A stretch of DNA of 64,000 bases from Pseudomonadota bacterium (GTDB taxonomy: Bacteria > Pseudomonadota > Gammaproteobacteria > Burkholderiales > Burkholderiaceae_C). The notes beneath the pieces are model-generated. The model was not told the origin of the DNA, did not search any database, and saw only the letters and a program-made list of their open reading frames with translations. The stretch's first letter is position 1; each line of letters starts with the position of its first letter. The position numbers were made by a program, and so were the translations under genes. Positions 1 through 7,849 of this stretch are shown piece after piece. Where the stretch lies: positions 1 to 64,000 of the forward strand of contig JAJZUV010000002.1 of the NCBI GenBank assembly GCA_021848345.1, written 5' to 3'.

Positions 1-824
1 CGTTCAACCCGCGCATCTTCGAGCGCGACGAGAACATCGGCATCGCCTACGGCATGGGCCTGACGGCCGAGAAGGTGGCGCAGCGCTGGAAGGTCTCGCG
101 CGAGCGCCAGGACGAGTTCGCGCTGCAGAGCCACCAGCGCGCGCTGGCCGGCATCGCCGCCGGCGAGTTCGCCGACGAGATCGCGCCGGTGGACGTGATC
201 GACCGCGGTGCCGACCTGGCGGCCGGCACGCTGCGCGAGACCCGGCGCAGCGTCGGTGTCGACGAAGGCCCGCGCGCCGACACCTCGCTGGCCGCGCTGG
301 GCAAGCTGCGCCCGGTGTTCGCCTCGCCCAAGGATCCGACCGGCAAGGCCACGGGGTTGGGCACGGTGACCGCCGGCAACAGCTCGCAGACCTCCGACGG
401 CGCCGGCGCGCTGCTGCTGGCCTCCGAATCGGCGATCAAGCGCTTCGGGCTGCAGCCGCTGGCGCGCTTCGTCGGCTTCGCCTCGCGCGGCGTGCCGCCG
501 GAGATCATGGGCATCGGCCCCATCGAGGCCATCCCCGCGGCGCTGAAGGTGGCCGGGCTCAAGCTCGACGACATGGGCTGGATCGAGCTCAACGAGGCCT
601 TCGCCGCGCAGTCCCTGGCGGTGATCGACACCTGCGGGCTGGACCCGGCGCGGGTCAATCCGCTGGGGGGCGCCATCGCGCTGGGCCATCCGCTGGGCGC
701 CACCGGGGCCATCCGCGCCTGCACCACCATCTACGGCATGCGCCGGCGCCAGCTCAAGTACGGCATGGTCACCATGTGCGTGGGCACGGGGCAGGGCGCG
801 GCCGGCATCTTCGAGCGGGTCTGA
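1..824 (+). CDS. Acetyl-CoA C-acyltransferase (thiolase), 5' truncated by window edge
   Basis: Thiolase of the acetyl-CoA acyltransferase type, which cleaves 3-ketoacyl-CoA with CoA in the last step of fatty acid or aromatic-acid beta-oxidation. The frame is open from base 3, giving 273 residues. Family members are about 390 residues, so roughly 120 N-terminal residues, including the nucleophilic Cys, lie outside the window. Visible C-terminal landmarks are the GHPLGATGA motif with catalytic His at fragment residue 229 and the CVGTGQG motif with the second catalytic Cys at residue 259. An enoyl-CoA hydratase follows three bases after the stop, so the two probably form a beta-oxidation operon. 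The exact substrate class (fadA-, fadI- or pcaF-like) cannot be decided from this fragment. Confidence 0.9.
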   Translation, partial: FNPRIFERDENIGIAYGMGLTAEKVAQRWKVSRERQDEFALQSHQRALAGIAAGEFADEIAPVDVIDRGADLAAGTLRETRRSVGVDEGPRADTSLAALGKLRPVFASPKDPTGKATGLGTVTAGNSSQTSDGAGALLLASESAIKRFGLQPLARFVGFASRGVPPEIMGIGPIEAIPAALKVAGLKLDDMGWIELNEAFAAQSLAVIDTCGLDPARVNPLGGAIALGHPLGATGAIRACTTIYGMRRRQLKYGMVTMCVGTGQGAAGIFERV

Positions 825-827
825 GCC

Positions 828-1592
828 ATGGATCCGATCCTCGCACTGCGTGACGCCGGCGTACTGACCCTGACCTTCAACCGGGTCGAGAAGAAGAACG
901 CCATCACCCAGGAGATGTACGCGCTGCTGCACCGCGAGCTGCAGGCGGCCGTCGCCGACGACGCGGTGCGCGTGGTGGTGCTGCAGGGCCAGCAGGACCT
1001 GTTCACCTCCGGCAACGACGTCACCGAGTTCCTGCAGCGCCCGCCGGGCGGGCTGGACACGCCGGTGTTCGACTTCCTGCGCTCGCTGGCGGACTTCCCC
1101 AAGCCGGTGATCGCGGCGGTGGGCGGGCCCGCGGTGGGCATCGGCACCACGCTGCTGCTGCACTGCGACCTCGTGTATTGCGGCGACAACGCGCTGTTCT
1201 CGCTGCCCTTCGTGAACCTGGGCCTGTCGCCCGAGGCCGCCTCCAGCCTGTTGCTGCCGCTGCGCGTGGGACCGGCCGCGGCCGCCGAGCTGCTGATGTT
1301 CGGCGAGCCCTTCGGGGCCGACGACGCGCTCGCGGTGGGCCTGGTCAACCGCGTGCTGCCGCCCGAGGAGCTGCGCGACTACGCGCAGGCGCAGGCGCGC
1401 AAGCTGGCGGCCAAGCCCGCGGCCTCGCTGGCGCTGACCAAGGAGCTGCTGCGCAAGGGCCAGCGCGAGCTGGTGCACGCCACCCTGGCCGACGAGGCCT
1501 GGCATTTCGCGCGCATGCTGCAGGGGCCGGCCGCGAAGGAGGCCTTCAGCGCCTTCCTGGGCAAGCGCAAGCCGGACTTCTCCAAGCTCTGA
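828..1592 (+). CDS. Enoyl-CoA hydratase/isomerase family protein
   Basis: Crotonase-fold protein of 254 residues, the usual length. It probably hydrates or isomerises enoyl-CoA thioesters in beta-oxidation. The oxyanion-hole segments are visible at about residues 61-66 (SGNDVTE region) and 102-108 (AVGIGTT). Glu136 in the LSPEAAS segment is where hydratases keep one catalytic Glu, and the first catalytic Glu of classical hydratases is not evident, so an isomerase or other crotonase chemistry is possible. The start is ATG, 3 nt after the thiolase stop, which implies one transcript. It converges on trmL with a 9-nt gap. The fold is certain, the substrate is not. Confidence 0.88.
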   Translation: MDPILALRDAGVLTLTFNRVEKKNAITQEMYALLHRELQAAVADDAVRVVVLQGQQDLFTSGNDVTEFLQRPPGGLDTPVFDFLRSLADFPKPVIAAVGGPAVGIGTTLLLHCDLVYCGDNALFSLPFVNLGLSPEAASSLLLPLRVGPAAAAELLMFGEPFGADDALAVGLVNRVLPPEELRDYAQAQARKLAAKPAASLALTKELLRKGQRELVHATLADEAWHFARMLQGPAAKEAFSAFLGKRKPDFSKL

Positions 1593-1601
1593 TCGGGCGC
1601 G

Positions 1602-2072
1602 TCAGACCGCGCCTTCCCAGCCGTTCTGGCGCCACGCCTCGAACACGGACACCGCCACCGCGTTGGACAGGTTCAGGCTGCGCTGGCCCGCGCGCATGGG
1701 CAGGCGCACGCGCCGGGGCGGGTCGAAGTCCTCCAGCACCGTGTCGGGCAGGCCGCTGGTCTCGGCGCCGAACACCAGCCAGTCGCCGCGCCCCAGGCGC
1801 GTTTGCTGCAGGGGCTGCGCGCCGCGGGTCGTGAAGGCCCACAGCGCGCCGCCCTGCGCCTGGGCCTGCGCGCGCAGCGCGGGCCAGTCCTCGTGCACCT
1901 GCAGGCGCGTCCACTCGTGGTAGTCCAGCCCGGCGCGGCGCATGCGCGCGTCGTCGAGTTCGAAGCCCAGCGGGCGCACCAGATGCAGCGAGCAGCCGGT
2001 GTTGGCGGCCAGCCGGATGACATTGCCGGTATTCGGGGGAATCTCCGGCTGCACGAGCACGATGTGGAACAT
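1602..2072 (-). CDS. trmL: tRNA (cytidine(34)-2'-O)-methyltransferase TrmL
   Basis: SPOUT-class RNA methyltransferase of 156 residues, the normal TrmL length. It methylates the wobble nucleotide ribose of tRNA-Leu isoacceptors using SAM. The N-terminal motif with PEIPPNTGN, the middle segment LVFGAETSGLP and the C-terminal SLNLSNAVAV, which forms the trefoil-knot SAM site, are all present. I chose the ATG at 2072 because the protein then begins directly with the family core (MFHIVLVQPE). A TTG four codons upstream is possible but unnecessary. It lies 45 nt downstream of comF on the same strand, so the two are probably cotranscribed. Confidence 0.93.
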   Translation of the reverse strand: MFHIVLVQPEIPPNTGNVIRLAANTGCSLHLVRPLGFELDDARMRRAGLDYHEWTRLQVHEDWPALRAQAQAQGGALWAFTTRGAQPLQQTRLGRGDWLVFGAETSGLPDTVLEDFDPPRRVRLPMRAGQRSLNLSNAVAVSVFEAWRQNGWEGAV

Positions 2073-2117
2073 GATGGGCGGCAAGTCTAATTGCGCCCTG
2101 CCGCGCGGCGTCGGCCC

Positions 2118-2852
2118 TCAACGCGGCGTGGACGCCGGGGTGCGCAGCAGCACGGCCACGCGCACGTCGTCGGCGCCGGCGCGCAGCAGCGCCCGGCAGG
2201 CATGCTCGGCGGTGTTGCCGCTGGTCATCACGTCGTCCACCAGCAGCAGGCGCGCGCCGCGCGCCAGCGGCGCCGCGACGAAGGCGCCGCGCACGTTGGC
2301 CGCGCGCTGGACCAGGCGCAGCTCGCTTTGCGCCGGGCCTTCGCGCCGGCGCTGCAGCAGCGTGCAGTCGCAGGGCCAGCCGAGTTCGCCGGCCAGGCCG
2401 CGGGCCAGCTCCCAGGCCTGGTTGTAGCCGCGCCGACGCAGCCGCGCGGCACTCAGCGGCACCGGCACCACGCAGCGCGGCGGCGCCCATCCCGGGCGTT
2501 CGGCGCGCAGGCACTGGCCGAGCAGCATGCCCAGCCAGCGCGCCAGCGCGGCGTCGTCGCCGAACTTGAACTGCGCGACCAGCCGATCCCATGGCGCCGC
2601 GTAGTCGCCCCAGGCCAGCGTGCCGGCGAAGGCGGGGCGGCGCAGCGCGCAGTTGCCGCACAAGGCGGCCGGGCCGCCCAGTGCCAGGGCGCAGCGCGGG
2701 CAGCGCCAATGCGCCGGCCGCTCGCACTGGCAGGCGCTGCACAACGGAGCGCGGCTGGGCAGCCCGCACAGGCGGCAGCGCCCGTCGGGCAGCAGGGCCC
2801 GAAGCAGCGCGGCGAACTGGTTTCGAGGCGGTGGCGGCACGCGGGCGGACAT
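2118..2852 (-). CDS. comF: ComF family phosphoribosyltransferase-like protein
   Basis: ComF/GntX-type protein of 244 residues with two parts. The N-terminal zinc-ribbon region has paired cysteines at C26/C29, C38/C41, C51/C54 and C65/C68. The C-terminal phosphoribosyltransferase domain has the PRPP-loop motif VDDVMTSGNT at residues 205-214. Family members support natural DNA uptake in competent bacteria, but in many genomes their role is unknown, so the function here is inferred. The ATG at 2852 is preferred to longer alternatives because the family starts shortly before the first CxxC. It diverges from the methyltransferase gene, a pairing common in betaproteobacteria. Confidence 0.9.
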   Translation of the reverse strand: MSARVPPPPRNQFAALLRALLPDGRCRLCGLPSRAPLCSACQCERPAHWRCPRCALALGGPAALCGNCALRRPAFAGTLAWGDYAAPWDRLVAQFKFGDDAALARWLGMLLGQCLRAERPGWAPPRCVVPVPLSAARLRRRGYNQAWELARGLAGELGWPCDCTLLQRRREGPAQSELRLVQRAANVRGAFVAAPLARGARLLLVDDVMTSGNTAEHACRALLRAGADDVRVAVLLRTPASTPR

Positions 2853-2964
2853 GCCGCTATAGTGCCCTGCTTGGCCTCGCCCAGCCGGGCGCGCGCGCCA
2901 AGACCACGCGGGCGCACAGGAGCGCCCGCGCGACGAATCCACGCCGCAGCGACCGCCTTCCGCC

Positions 2965-3867
2965 ATGTCCCAGACGACGCCCCCCGCCAGTGCCAGCGTG
3001 CGCCTCGCGCGCGACCGACTGGCCCGTCACGGCGCGCCCTTCCTGTGGAGCGAGGCGGCGCGGCGCATGGCCGAGCGTCTGCCCCTGCTGCGCCTGAGCC
3101 CCGAGCTGGCGCTCGACGTCGGCTGCGCCTGGGGCGACGGGCTGGCCCTGCTGCGCGCCCAGTATCCGCGGGCGCGGCTGCTGGGCGCGGAACCCTCGGC
3201 CGCGCTGGCCGCGCGGGCACGGCGGGAGCAGGGCGGGGGCTGGTTGCGACGCCTGCGCGCCGGCGGGCTCACCGAGGTGGTGCAGGCCGAGTTGCAGGCA
3301 CCGCCGGTGGAGCAGGGCGCCGCGCAGCTGGTGTGGTCGAACCTGGCGCTGGGCTGGTGCCCCGAGCCGGGGACGCTGTTCGCGGCCTGGAACCGGGTGC
3401 TGCGTCCCGACGGCGTGCTGATGTTCACGACCTTCGGACCCGACACGCTGCGCGAGTTGCGCGATCCCGAGGCGGCCGCTCTCGGCGCCGGGGCGCCGCA
3501 GTGGCCGGACATGCACGATCTGGGCGATCTGCTGGTGGAGCAGGGCTTCGCCTCGCCGGTGATGGACATGGAACTGCTGCGCCTGCGCTGGGCCGACGCC
3601 GATGCCGCGCTGCGCGAGCTCGCGCAACTGGGGCGCCCGCCGCACGCCGCCGCCTGGACGGGCCTGCGCACGCCCCGCCAATGGCGCCGCCTGCTCGATG
3701 TGTTGCAGGCGCGCGCCGCGGCCAGCCCCCACGGCCAGGTCGAGCTGAGTTTCGAGTTGGTCTACGGCCACGCCTTCAAGCCGGCCACCAGCCGCGCCGA
3801 GGCGGGCGTGGCCAGCATCGGCCTGGAGCAGATCGGCGGACGCGGCCGCCACCGCTCGCCCGGGTGA
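2965..3867 (+). CDS. Class I SAM-dependent methyltransferase, BioC-like
   Basis: Methyltransferase of 300 residues with the SAM-binding motif DVGCAWG at residues 51-57, an acidic residue in LLGAEPS after strand 2, and the SNLALGW and LRPDGVLMF motifs typical of BioC-like enzymes. BioC methylates malonyl-ACP to start pimelate synthesis for biotin. Betaproteobacterial homologues next to comF are often annotated as BioC, but no other biotin gene is present here, so the substrate is uncertain. Start ATG at 2965. A TATAGT element lies about 100 nt upstream, without a clear -35. Confidence 0.8.
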   Translation: MSQTTPPASASVRLARDRLARHGAPFLWSEAARRMAERLPLLRLSPELALDVGCAWGDGLALLRAQYPRARLLGAEPSAALAARARREQGGGWLRRLRAGGLTEVVQAELQAPPVEQGAAQLVWSNLALGWCPEPGTLFAAWNRVLRPDGVLMFTTFGPDTLRELRDPEAAALGAGAPQWPDMHDLGDLLVEQGFASPVMDMELLRLRWADADAALRELAQLGRPPHAAAWTGLRTPRQWRRLLDVLQARAAASPHGQVELSFELVYGHAFKPATSRAEAGVASIGLEQIGGRGRHRSPG

Positions 3868-3971
3868 TCGCGCGCGGCGCGGCGGAGCACCATTCGTGGC
3901 GGGGCATGTTGACCCGACGCAAAATGGCCGCCGATGGGGCGTCTCGCATCGTCCTGACCCGGGTGCGTCCC

Positions 3972-3977
3972 TATAAT
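3972..3977 (+). promoter_or_regulatory. Consensus -10 box (TATAAT) upstream of the oxidase operon
   Basis: A perfect TATAAT sits in the 259-bp stretch between the methyltransferase stop and the DUF2244 start. No convincing -35 hexamer is visible at 16-18 bp, so an activator may be needed or the match may be chance. If used, the leader would be about 140 nt. The rest of the 259 bp shows no gene or strong hairpin. Confidence 0.4.
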
Positions 3978-4126
3978 GTGGGGGTTACGGGCGTCGCCGC
4001 TGGCGACAGGCGTACGGGGCGTGCCCGTGGGGTGGTCGCGGCGCGCTCGGTCGGACCTCGCCCGAGGAATTCTTGCAATCAGCGGCACGCCGGGGCGCGT
4101 GCGGCAATGGAGACGGGACAGCCGAC

Positions 4127-4612
4127 ATGTCTGCGCAGTGGATGGACTCCCTCGATTTCCGTGCGCCGGAGGAATCCGGTCGCGCGCGGGAATGGGTTTC
4201 CAGGCGCAACTGTTCCATCAGTCCGCGCCAGCTGCTCGGCTTTTTCGTGTCCCTGAGCCTGCTGAGCCTGATGGTGGCGGGGCTGTGCTGGGTGAGCGGA
4301 GCCAAGCTGGTGACTCCGTTCACGCTGCTGGAATTGCTGGCCATGGCCGGCGCGCTGCTGGCCTACGCACGCCATGCGGCCGACCGGGAGCGCGTGGAAT
4401 TCGGCCCGGATCGCGTGGTCGTGGAATGGGAATGCGCCGGACGCATCGAGCGTTGCGAGCTGCCGACCCGCCAGACCCGCATCCTGTTGCACGACAACGG
4501 CCTGATCGTGTTCAAGGCGGGGCAGGCGCAGGCCTTCGCCGGTCGGTACACGCGGGCCGAGCGCCGCGAGAAGCTGGCGCGCGAACTGCGGCGCGCGTTG
4601 ATTGCGGCCTGA
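4127..4612 (+). CDS. DUF2244 domain-containing integral membrane protein
   Basis: Protein of 161 residues with two hydrophobic segments at about residues 36-55 and 62-80, followed by a soluble C-terminal domain of mixed beta strands. This is the DUF2244 pattern. In betaproteobacteria this gene typically precedes coxB in the cytochrome c oxidase operon, as it does here. No biochemical role is established; a part in oxidase biogenesis is inferred from position. The ATG at 4127 is chosen because it precedes the conserved region closely. An in-frame ATG at 4073 would add 18 residues. Confidence 0.85.
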   Translation: MSAQWMDSLDFRAPEESGRAREWVSRRNCSISPRQLLGFFVSLSLLSLMVAGLCWVSGAKLVTPFTLLELLAMAGALLAYARHAADRERVEFGPDRVVVEWECAGRIERCELPTRQTRILLHDNGLIVFKAGQAQAFAGRYTRAERREKLARELRRALIAA

Positions 4613-4642
4613 GTGAAATCTTTCCATAAGGTGACATCGAAG

Positions 4643-5491
4643 ATGAAACTGAAGCACTATGCGACCCTGGCTTCGGCCTTGTTCGTCTCCACGGCGTTCG
4701 CCGCGAAGAGCCTGCCCGGGGGACCGCAGGTCAACGGAATCGACTTCCAGCAGCCTGTCACCAGCATCGCCTTCGACCAGCGCTGGCTGAACTACATGGT
4801 CATGCTGATCTGCCTGGCCATCGGCGTGCTGGTGTTCGGCGTGATGTTCTATTCGGTGTTCAAGCACCGCAAGTCCAAGGGCGCCGTGCCCGCCAAGTTC
4901 CACGAAAGCACCACCGTGGAGGTGATCTGGACCGTCATTCCGCTGATCATCGTGATCGCCATGGTGATCCCGGCCACGAAGGTCGTGCTGGCGCAGGAGG
5001 ACGTGGCCCACTCCTTCATGACCGTCAAGGTCACCGGCTACCAGTGGAAGTGGGGCTACGACTACCTCGACGGCCCGGGCAAGGGCATCGGCTTCTACTC
5101 CACGCTGACCACGCCGATGGCCGAGGTCTACGGCAAGGCGCCCAAGTCCGACAACTACCTGCTGCAGGTCGACCATCCGCTGGTCGTGCCGGTGAACGAG
5201 AAGGTGCGCATCCTGACCACCTCGGCCGACGTGCTGCACGGCTGGTACGTGCCGGCCTTCGGCGTGCAGATGGACGCCATTCCCGGCGCCACGCGCGAGA
5301 CCTGGTTCAAGGTGGACAAGCCCGGCACCTACTACGGCCAGTGCGCGCAGATCTGCGGCAAGGGCCACGCCTTCATGCCCATCGTGGTCAAGGTGCTGCC
5401 GCTGGACGAGTACAAGGCGTGGGTGCAGTCGACCCGGGCCGAGCTGAAGAAGGACGGCGGGTCCTTCCCGCCTTCCGGCGCGGTCAGCTGA
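4643..5491 (+). CDS. coxB: Cytochrome c oxidase subunit II
   Basis: CuA-bearing subunit II of an aa3-type oxidase. It accepts electrons from cytochrome c on the periplasmic side. The 282 residues have a signal peptide (about 1-20), two transmembrane helices (about 45-70 and 90-112) and a cupredoxin domain. The CuA ligands are intact: His199 in DVLHGW, Cys234, Cys238, His242 and Met245. Residue 236, usually Glu, is Gln, but it ligates through its backbone, so function should survive. The start ATG has an AAGGTGA ribosome site at 4628-4634. The gene that normally follows, coxA, is absent; the next start is 37 nt downstream and encodes a tiny assembly protein. Confidence 0.96.
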   Translation: MKLKHYATLASALFVSTAFAAKSLPGGPQVNGIDFQQPVTSIAFDQRWLNYMVMLICLAIGVLVFGVMFYSVFKHRKSKGAVPAKFHESTTVEVIWTVIPLIIVIAMVIPATKVVLAQEDVAHSFMTVKVTGYQWKWGYDYLDGPGKGIGFYSTLTTPMAEVYGKAPKSDNYLLQVDHPLVVPVNEKVRILTTSADVLHGWYVPAFGVQMDAIPGATRETWFKVDKPGTYYGQCAQICGKGHAFMPIVVKVLPLDEYKAWVQSTRAELKKDGGSFPPSGAVS

Positions 5492-5527
5492 GCCGACGTT
5501 CGCGGCGCCTTCTCCCGCTACCCGGTC

Positions 5528-5641
5528 ATGTCCCGACTTCCCGCCGACAAGCGCCGCAGCAACCTGCGCCTGGCCCTGATCACGCTGAGCATCGCCGTCG
5601 TGCTGCTCGTCGGGTTCATCCTGCGCTGGACCCTGCTGTGA
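5528..5641 (+). CDS. Cytochrome oxidase small assembly protein (37 residues)
   Basis: Very short gene with a charged N-terminus (KRRSN near residues 8-12) and one transmembrane helix covering about residues 14-36. It matches the pattern of the small oxidase assembly protein that betaproteobacteria encode between coxA and ctaG. Here it directly follows coxB and precedes DUF2970. It could also be the leftover N-terminal helix of CtaG, but the frame ends in TGA right after the helix and no CtaG sequence continues in any frame. The ribosome site is weak. Membrane topology is clear, function is inferred from context. Confidence 0.7.
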   Translation: MSRLPADKRRSNLRLALITLSIAVVLLVGFILRWTLL

Positions 5642-5681
5642 GCGCGCCTCCTCGCGGCAACCGCTGATCGCCTCGCACGCC

Positions 5682-5876
5682 ATGGGCTCCTTTCTCAGTG
5701 CCTTCCGGGCCATCTTCTGGGCCTTCCTGGGCGTGCGCAAGTCGAAGGACCGCGAGCGCGATTTCGCCAACCTGAACATCGTCCATATCGTCATCGCAGG
5801 CCTGGTCGGAGCCGCATTGTTCGTGGGCCTGCTGATGATCATCGTGCATTGGGTCGTTTCCAACCCTCATTCCTAA
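5682..5876 (+). CDS. DUF2970 domain-containing small membrane protein
   Basis: Protein of 64 residues with a short amphipathic N-terminus (FRAIFWAFLGVRKSK), a central charged segment and one transmembrane helix at about residues 33-57. This is the DUF2970 family, which sits just upstream of coxC in betaproteobacterial oxidase operons. Its role is unknown; it is presumed to help oxidase assembly or stability. It ends 16 nt before the coxC start. Confidence 0.85.
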   Translation: MGSFLSAFRAIFWAFLGVRKSKDRERDFANLNIVHIVIAGLVGAALFVGLLMIIVHWVVSNPHS

Positions 5877-5892
5877 CGTCGAGGAAGACAAT

Positions 5893-6750
5893 ATGTCGTC
5901 ATCCAGCCAACCCTCGGGTTATTTCGTTCCGAGTCCATCGCCGTTCCCGGTGATGGCGGCCACCTGCCTGGTGGCGATGGCCTTCGGCGCCGGCCTGTGG
6001 TTCAACGGCGTGCCGCATGCCCAATGGCTGCTGCTGGTGGGCCTGCTGGGCTTCCTGGGCACGCTGTACAAGTGGTTCGGCCGCGCCATCTCGGAAAGCG
6101 AGGGCGGCAAGCACAACCAGGCGGTGGACTCGTCCTTCCGCTGGAGCATGAGCTGGTTCATCTTTTCCGAGGTGATGTTCTTCGCCTCGTTCTTCGGGGC
6201 TCTGTACTACGCGCGGGTGTGGGCGCTGCCCGACCTGGCCGCGCTGCACAACCAGGTGCTGTGGCCGCATTTCCAGGCTGCCTGGCCCAGCGTCGGCCCC
6301 GGCGGGTTGATCCCGGCGGTGCACGCGATGGATCCGTGGCCCATCCCGACCATCAACACCGCGCTGCTGCTGACCTCCGGCCTGACGCTGACCATCTCCC
6401 ACCACGCGCTGCGCGCCGATCATCGCCGCAAGGCCATCTTCTGGCTGTCGCTGACCATCGCGCTGGGCTTCACCTTCCTGTTCATGCAGGGCTTCGAGTA
6501 CCACCACGCGTACACCGAGATGGGCCTGAAGCTGTCGTCGGGCATCTATGGCGCGACCTTCTTCATGCTGACCGGGTTCCACGGTTTCCACGTGTTCCTC
6601 GGCGCGACCATGCTCTCCGTGGTGCTGTATCGTCTGGTCCGCGGCGACTTCACGGCCGATCACCACTTCGCCTTCGAAGGCGCCGCGTGGTACTGGCACT
6701 TCGTCGACGTGGTGTGGCTGTTGCTGTACGTGCTGGTGTACTGGCTGTGA
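5893..6750 (+). CDS. coxC: Cytochrome c oxidase subunit III
   Basis: Seven-helix core subunit III of aa3-type oxidase, 285 residues. It stabilises subunit I and its proton uptake. Family segments are visible: the early SEGGKHN loop, the FSEVMFFASFFGALYY helix, the GFEYHHAYTEMG loop, the TGFHGFHVFLGA helix and the C-terminal YWHFVDVVWLLLY. The start ATG is preceded by GAGGAAG at 5881-5887. The gene is complete and well conserved, which argues that an oxidase is still made even though subunit I is not encoded next to it. Confidence 0.96.
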   Translation: MSSSSQPSGYFVPSPSPFPVMAATCLVAMAFGAGLWFNGVPHAQWLLLVGLLGFLGTLYKWFGRAISESEGGKHNQAVDSSFRWSMSWFIFSEVMFFASFFGALYYARVWALPDLAALHNQVLWPHFQAAWPSVGPGGLIPAVHAMDPWPIPTINTALLLTSGLTLTISHHALRADHRRKAIFWLSLTIALGFTFLFMQGFEYHHAYTEMGLKLSSGIYGATFFMLTGFHGFHVFLGATMLSVVLYRLVRGDFTADHHFAFEGAAWYWHFVDVVWLLLYVLVYWL

Positions 6751-6757
6751 AGACCCG

Positions 6758-6810
6758 GGGCGCCGCGCGGCGGCGCCCGGCAGGCGGCGGCCTCGCGCGG
6801 CGAGGCCGCC
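6758..6810. terminator. Two tandem GC-rich hairpins between convergent genes
   Basis: Two perfect inverted repeats lie between coxC and the opposing DUF2909 gene. The first has an 8-bp stem (GGGCGCCG at 6758, partner at 6771-6778). The second has a 10-bp stem (GGCGGCCTCG at 6786-6795, partner at 6801-6810) with a 5-nt loop. Neither has a T-tract. They fit a bidirectional transcription stop, but that is inference. Confidence 0.5.
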
Positions 6811-6829
6811 CCGGAAATCCCGCGCGGGC

Positions 6830-7042
6830 TCAGCGCGAAGTCAGCGGAATTCCGCTGGGGTGGATCCACCCCATCCTGTAGCTCAGCAGGATGAACAGGA
6901 ACAACAGGATCGAGAACCCGATCCGGAACGTCAGGGCGTTGACCGCGCGATTGGACTTGCCCTTGTCCTTCATCACGAAGTACAGCCCGGAGAACAGGCT
7001 GCCCAGGATGAGCACGAAGGCGATGAGGACGATGATGCGCAA
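6830..7042 (-). CDS. DUF2909 (twin transmembrane) protein, TTG start
   Basis: Protein of 70 residues with two transmembrane helices (about 2-22 and 41-57) separated by the conserved DKGKSNR loop, ending GWIHPSGIPL. This is the twin-transmembrane DUF2909 pattern found between coxC and surf1 in betaproteobacteria, usually on the opposite strand as here. No ATG lies close to the family start. A TTG at 7042 with GGGAG about 7 nt upstream gives the expected first residues MRIIVLIAF. Function unknown; association with oxidase assembly is from context. Confidence 0.85.
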   Translation of the reverse strand: MRIIVLIAFVLILGSLFSGLYFVMKDKGKSNRAVNALTFRIGFSILLFLFILLSYRMGWIHPSGIPLTSR

Positions 7043-7072
7043 GGGTTGGCTCCCGCTTGGGTGTAGAGGCTG

Positions 7073-7849
7073 ATGTCGAAGTCGATTGTCCCACCTGTGG
7101 CGCCGCAAGGCGCGGCGCCAGGCTTGCGACCGCGGGAAATCTTGACCGTGATCGCCTCGCTGGCGCTGGTCGCGCTGCTGGCGCGCCTGGGCGTGTGGCA
7201 GCTGCACCGCGCGCACTACAAGCAGGCGCTGGCCGCCGCCATCGCCAGTCGCGAACGCATGCCGGGCCTGGAACTGGGTCCGCAGGGCGTGGACTTCGCC
7301 AGCACGGAGTGGCGTCCCGTGCATGCCAGCGGCAGCTGGGCCGGCAAGCTGACCGTGTACCTGCAGAACCGCCAGTACCGCGGGGTCAGCGGATTCTGGG
7401 TGTTCACCCCCCTGCGCCTGGCGGGCTCGGACACCTACGTGATGGTCGAGCGCGGCTGGGCCGGCCCGGACCCCAGGGCACCGATGCTGGTGCCGCCCAT
7501 TCCCAGCCCGCCGGGCACGGTGGAAGTGCGCGGGCGCATCGCGCCCGCACCGTCGCAATGGTTTTCCTTCGCTAAAGACCCTCCTGGCGCCATGGTGCGT
7601 CAGAATGTCCAACTTCCCCAGTTCGCCGACTACCACCACATTCGCCTGCTGCCCTACGTGATCCAGCAACTGGGTCCGGACGGCGACGGCCTGGTGCGCG
7701 ACTGGCCCGCCCCGGATCTCGGCATGCACACCAATTACGGCTACGCCTTCCAGTGGTTCGCGATGAGCGCGACCTGCATGGGCCTGCTCGTGTTTTTCAC
7801 CACGCGCACGCTGCGCCGCAGGCGCGCCGCGGCCGGAGGTGCCCGGTGA
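7073..7849 (+). CDS. SURF1 family oxidase assembly protein
   Basis: SURF1/Shy1-type protein of 258 residues. It helps insert heme a into subunit I of cytochrome c oxidase. One transmembrane helix lies at about residues 25-42, a periplasmic domain follows with LGVWQLHRA, NRQYRGVSGFWVFTP and MVERGW segments typical of the family, and a second helix is near residues 222-242. The stop overlaps the next start (GTGA). That a heme-a insertion factor is retained while its client coxA is missing nearby suggests coxA exists elsewhere in the genome. Confidence 0.93.
   Translation: MSKSIVPPVAPQGAAPGLRPREILTVIASLALVALLARLGVWQLHRAHYKQALAAAIASRERMPGLELGPQGVDFASTEWRPVHASGSWAGKLTVYLQNRQYRGVSGFWVFTPLRLAGSDTYVMVERGWAGPDPRAPMLVPPIPSPPGTVEVRGRIAPAPSQWFSFAKDPPGAMVRQNVQLPQFADYHHIRLLPYVIQQLGPDGDGLVRDWPAPDLGMHTNYGYAFQWFAMSATCMGLLVFFTTRTLRRRRAAAGGAR

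Noticed and set aside
5528-5641. Degenerate remnant of ctaG
   Set aside because: The frame stops cleanly after one helix and no CtaG domain follows in any frame; the size and charge pattern fit the separate small assembly protein.
4079-5863. Long His-rich open frame antisense to coxB
   Set aside because: It mirrors coxB codons on the opposite strand, has no family similarity, and is typical of GC-rich DNA. Similar long antisense frames elsewhere were left out for the same reason.
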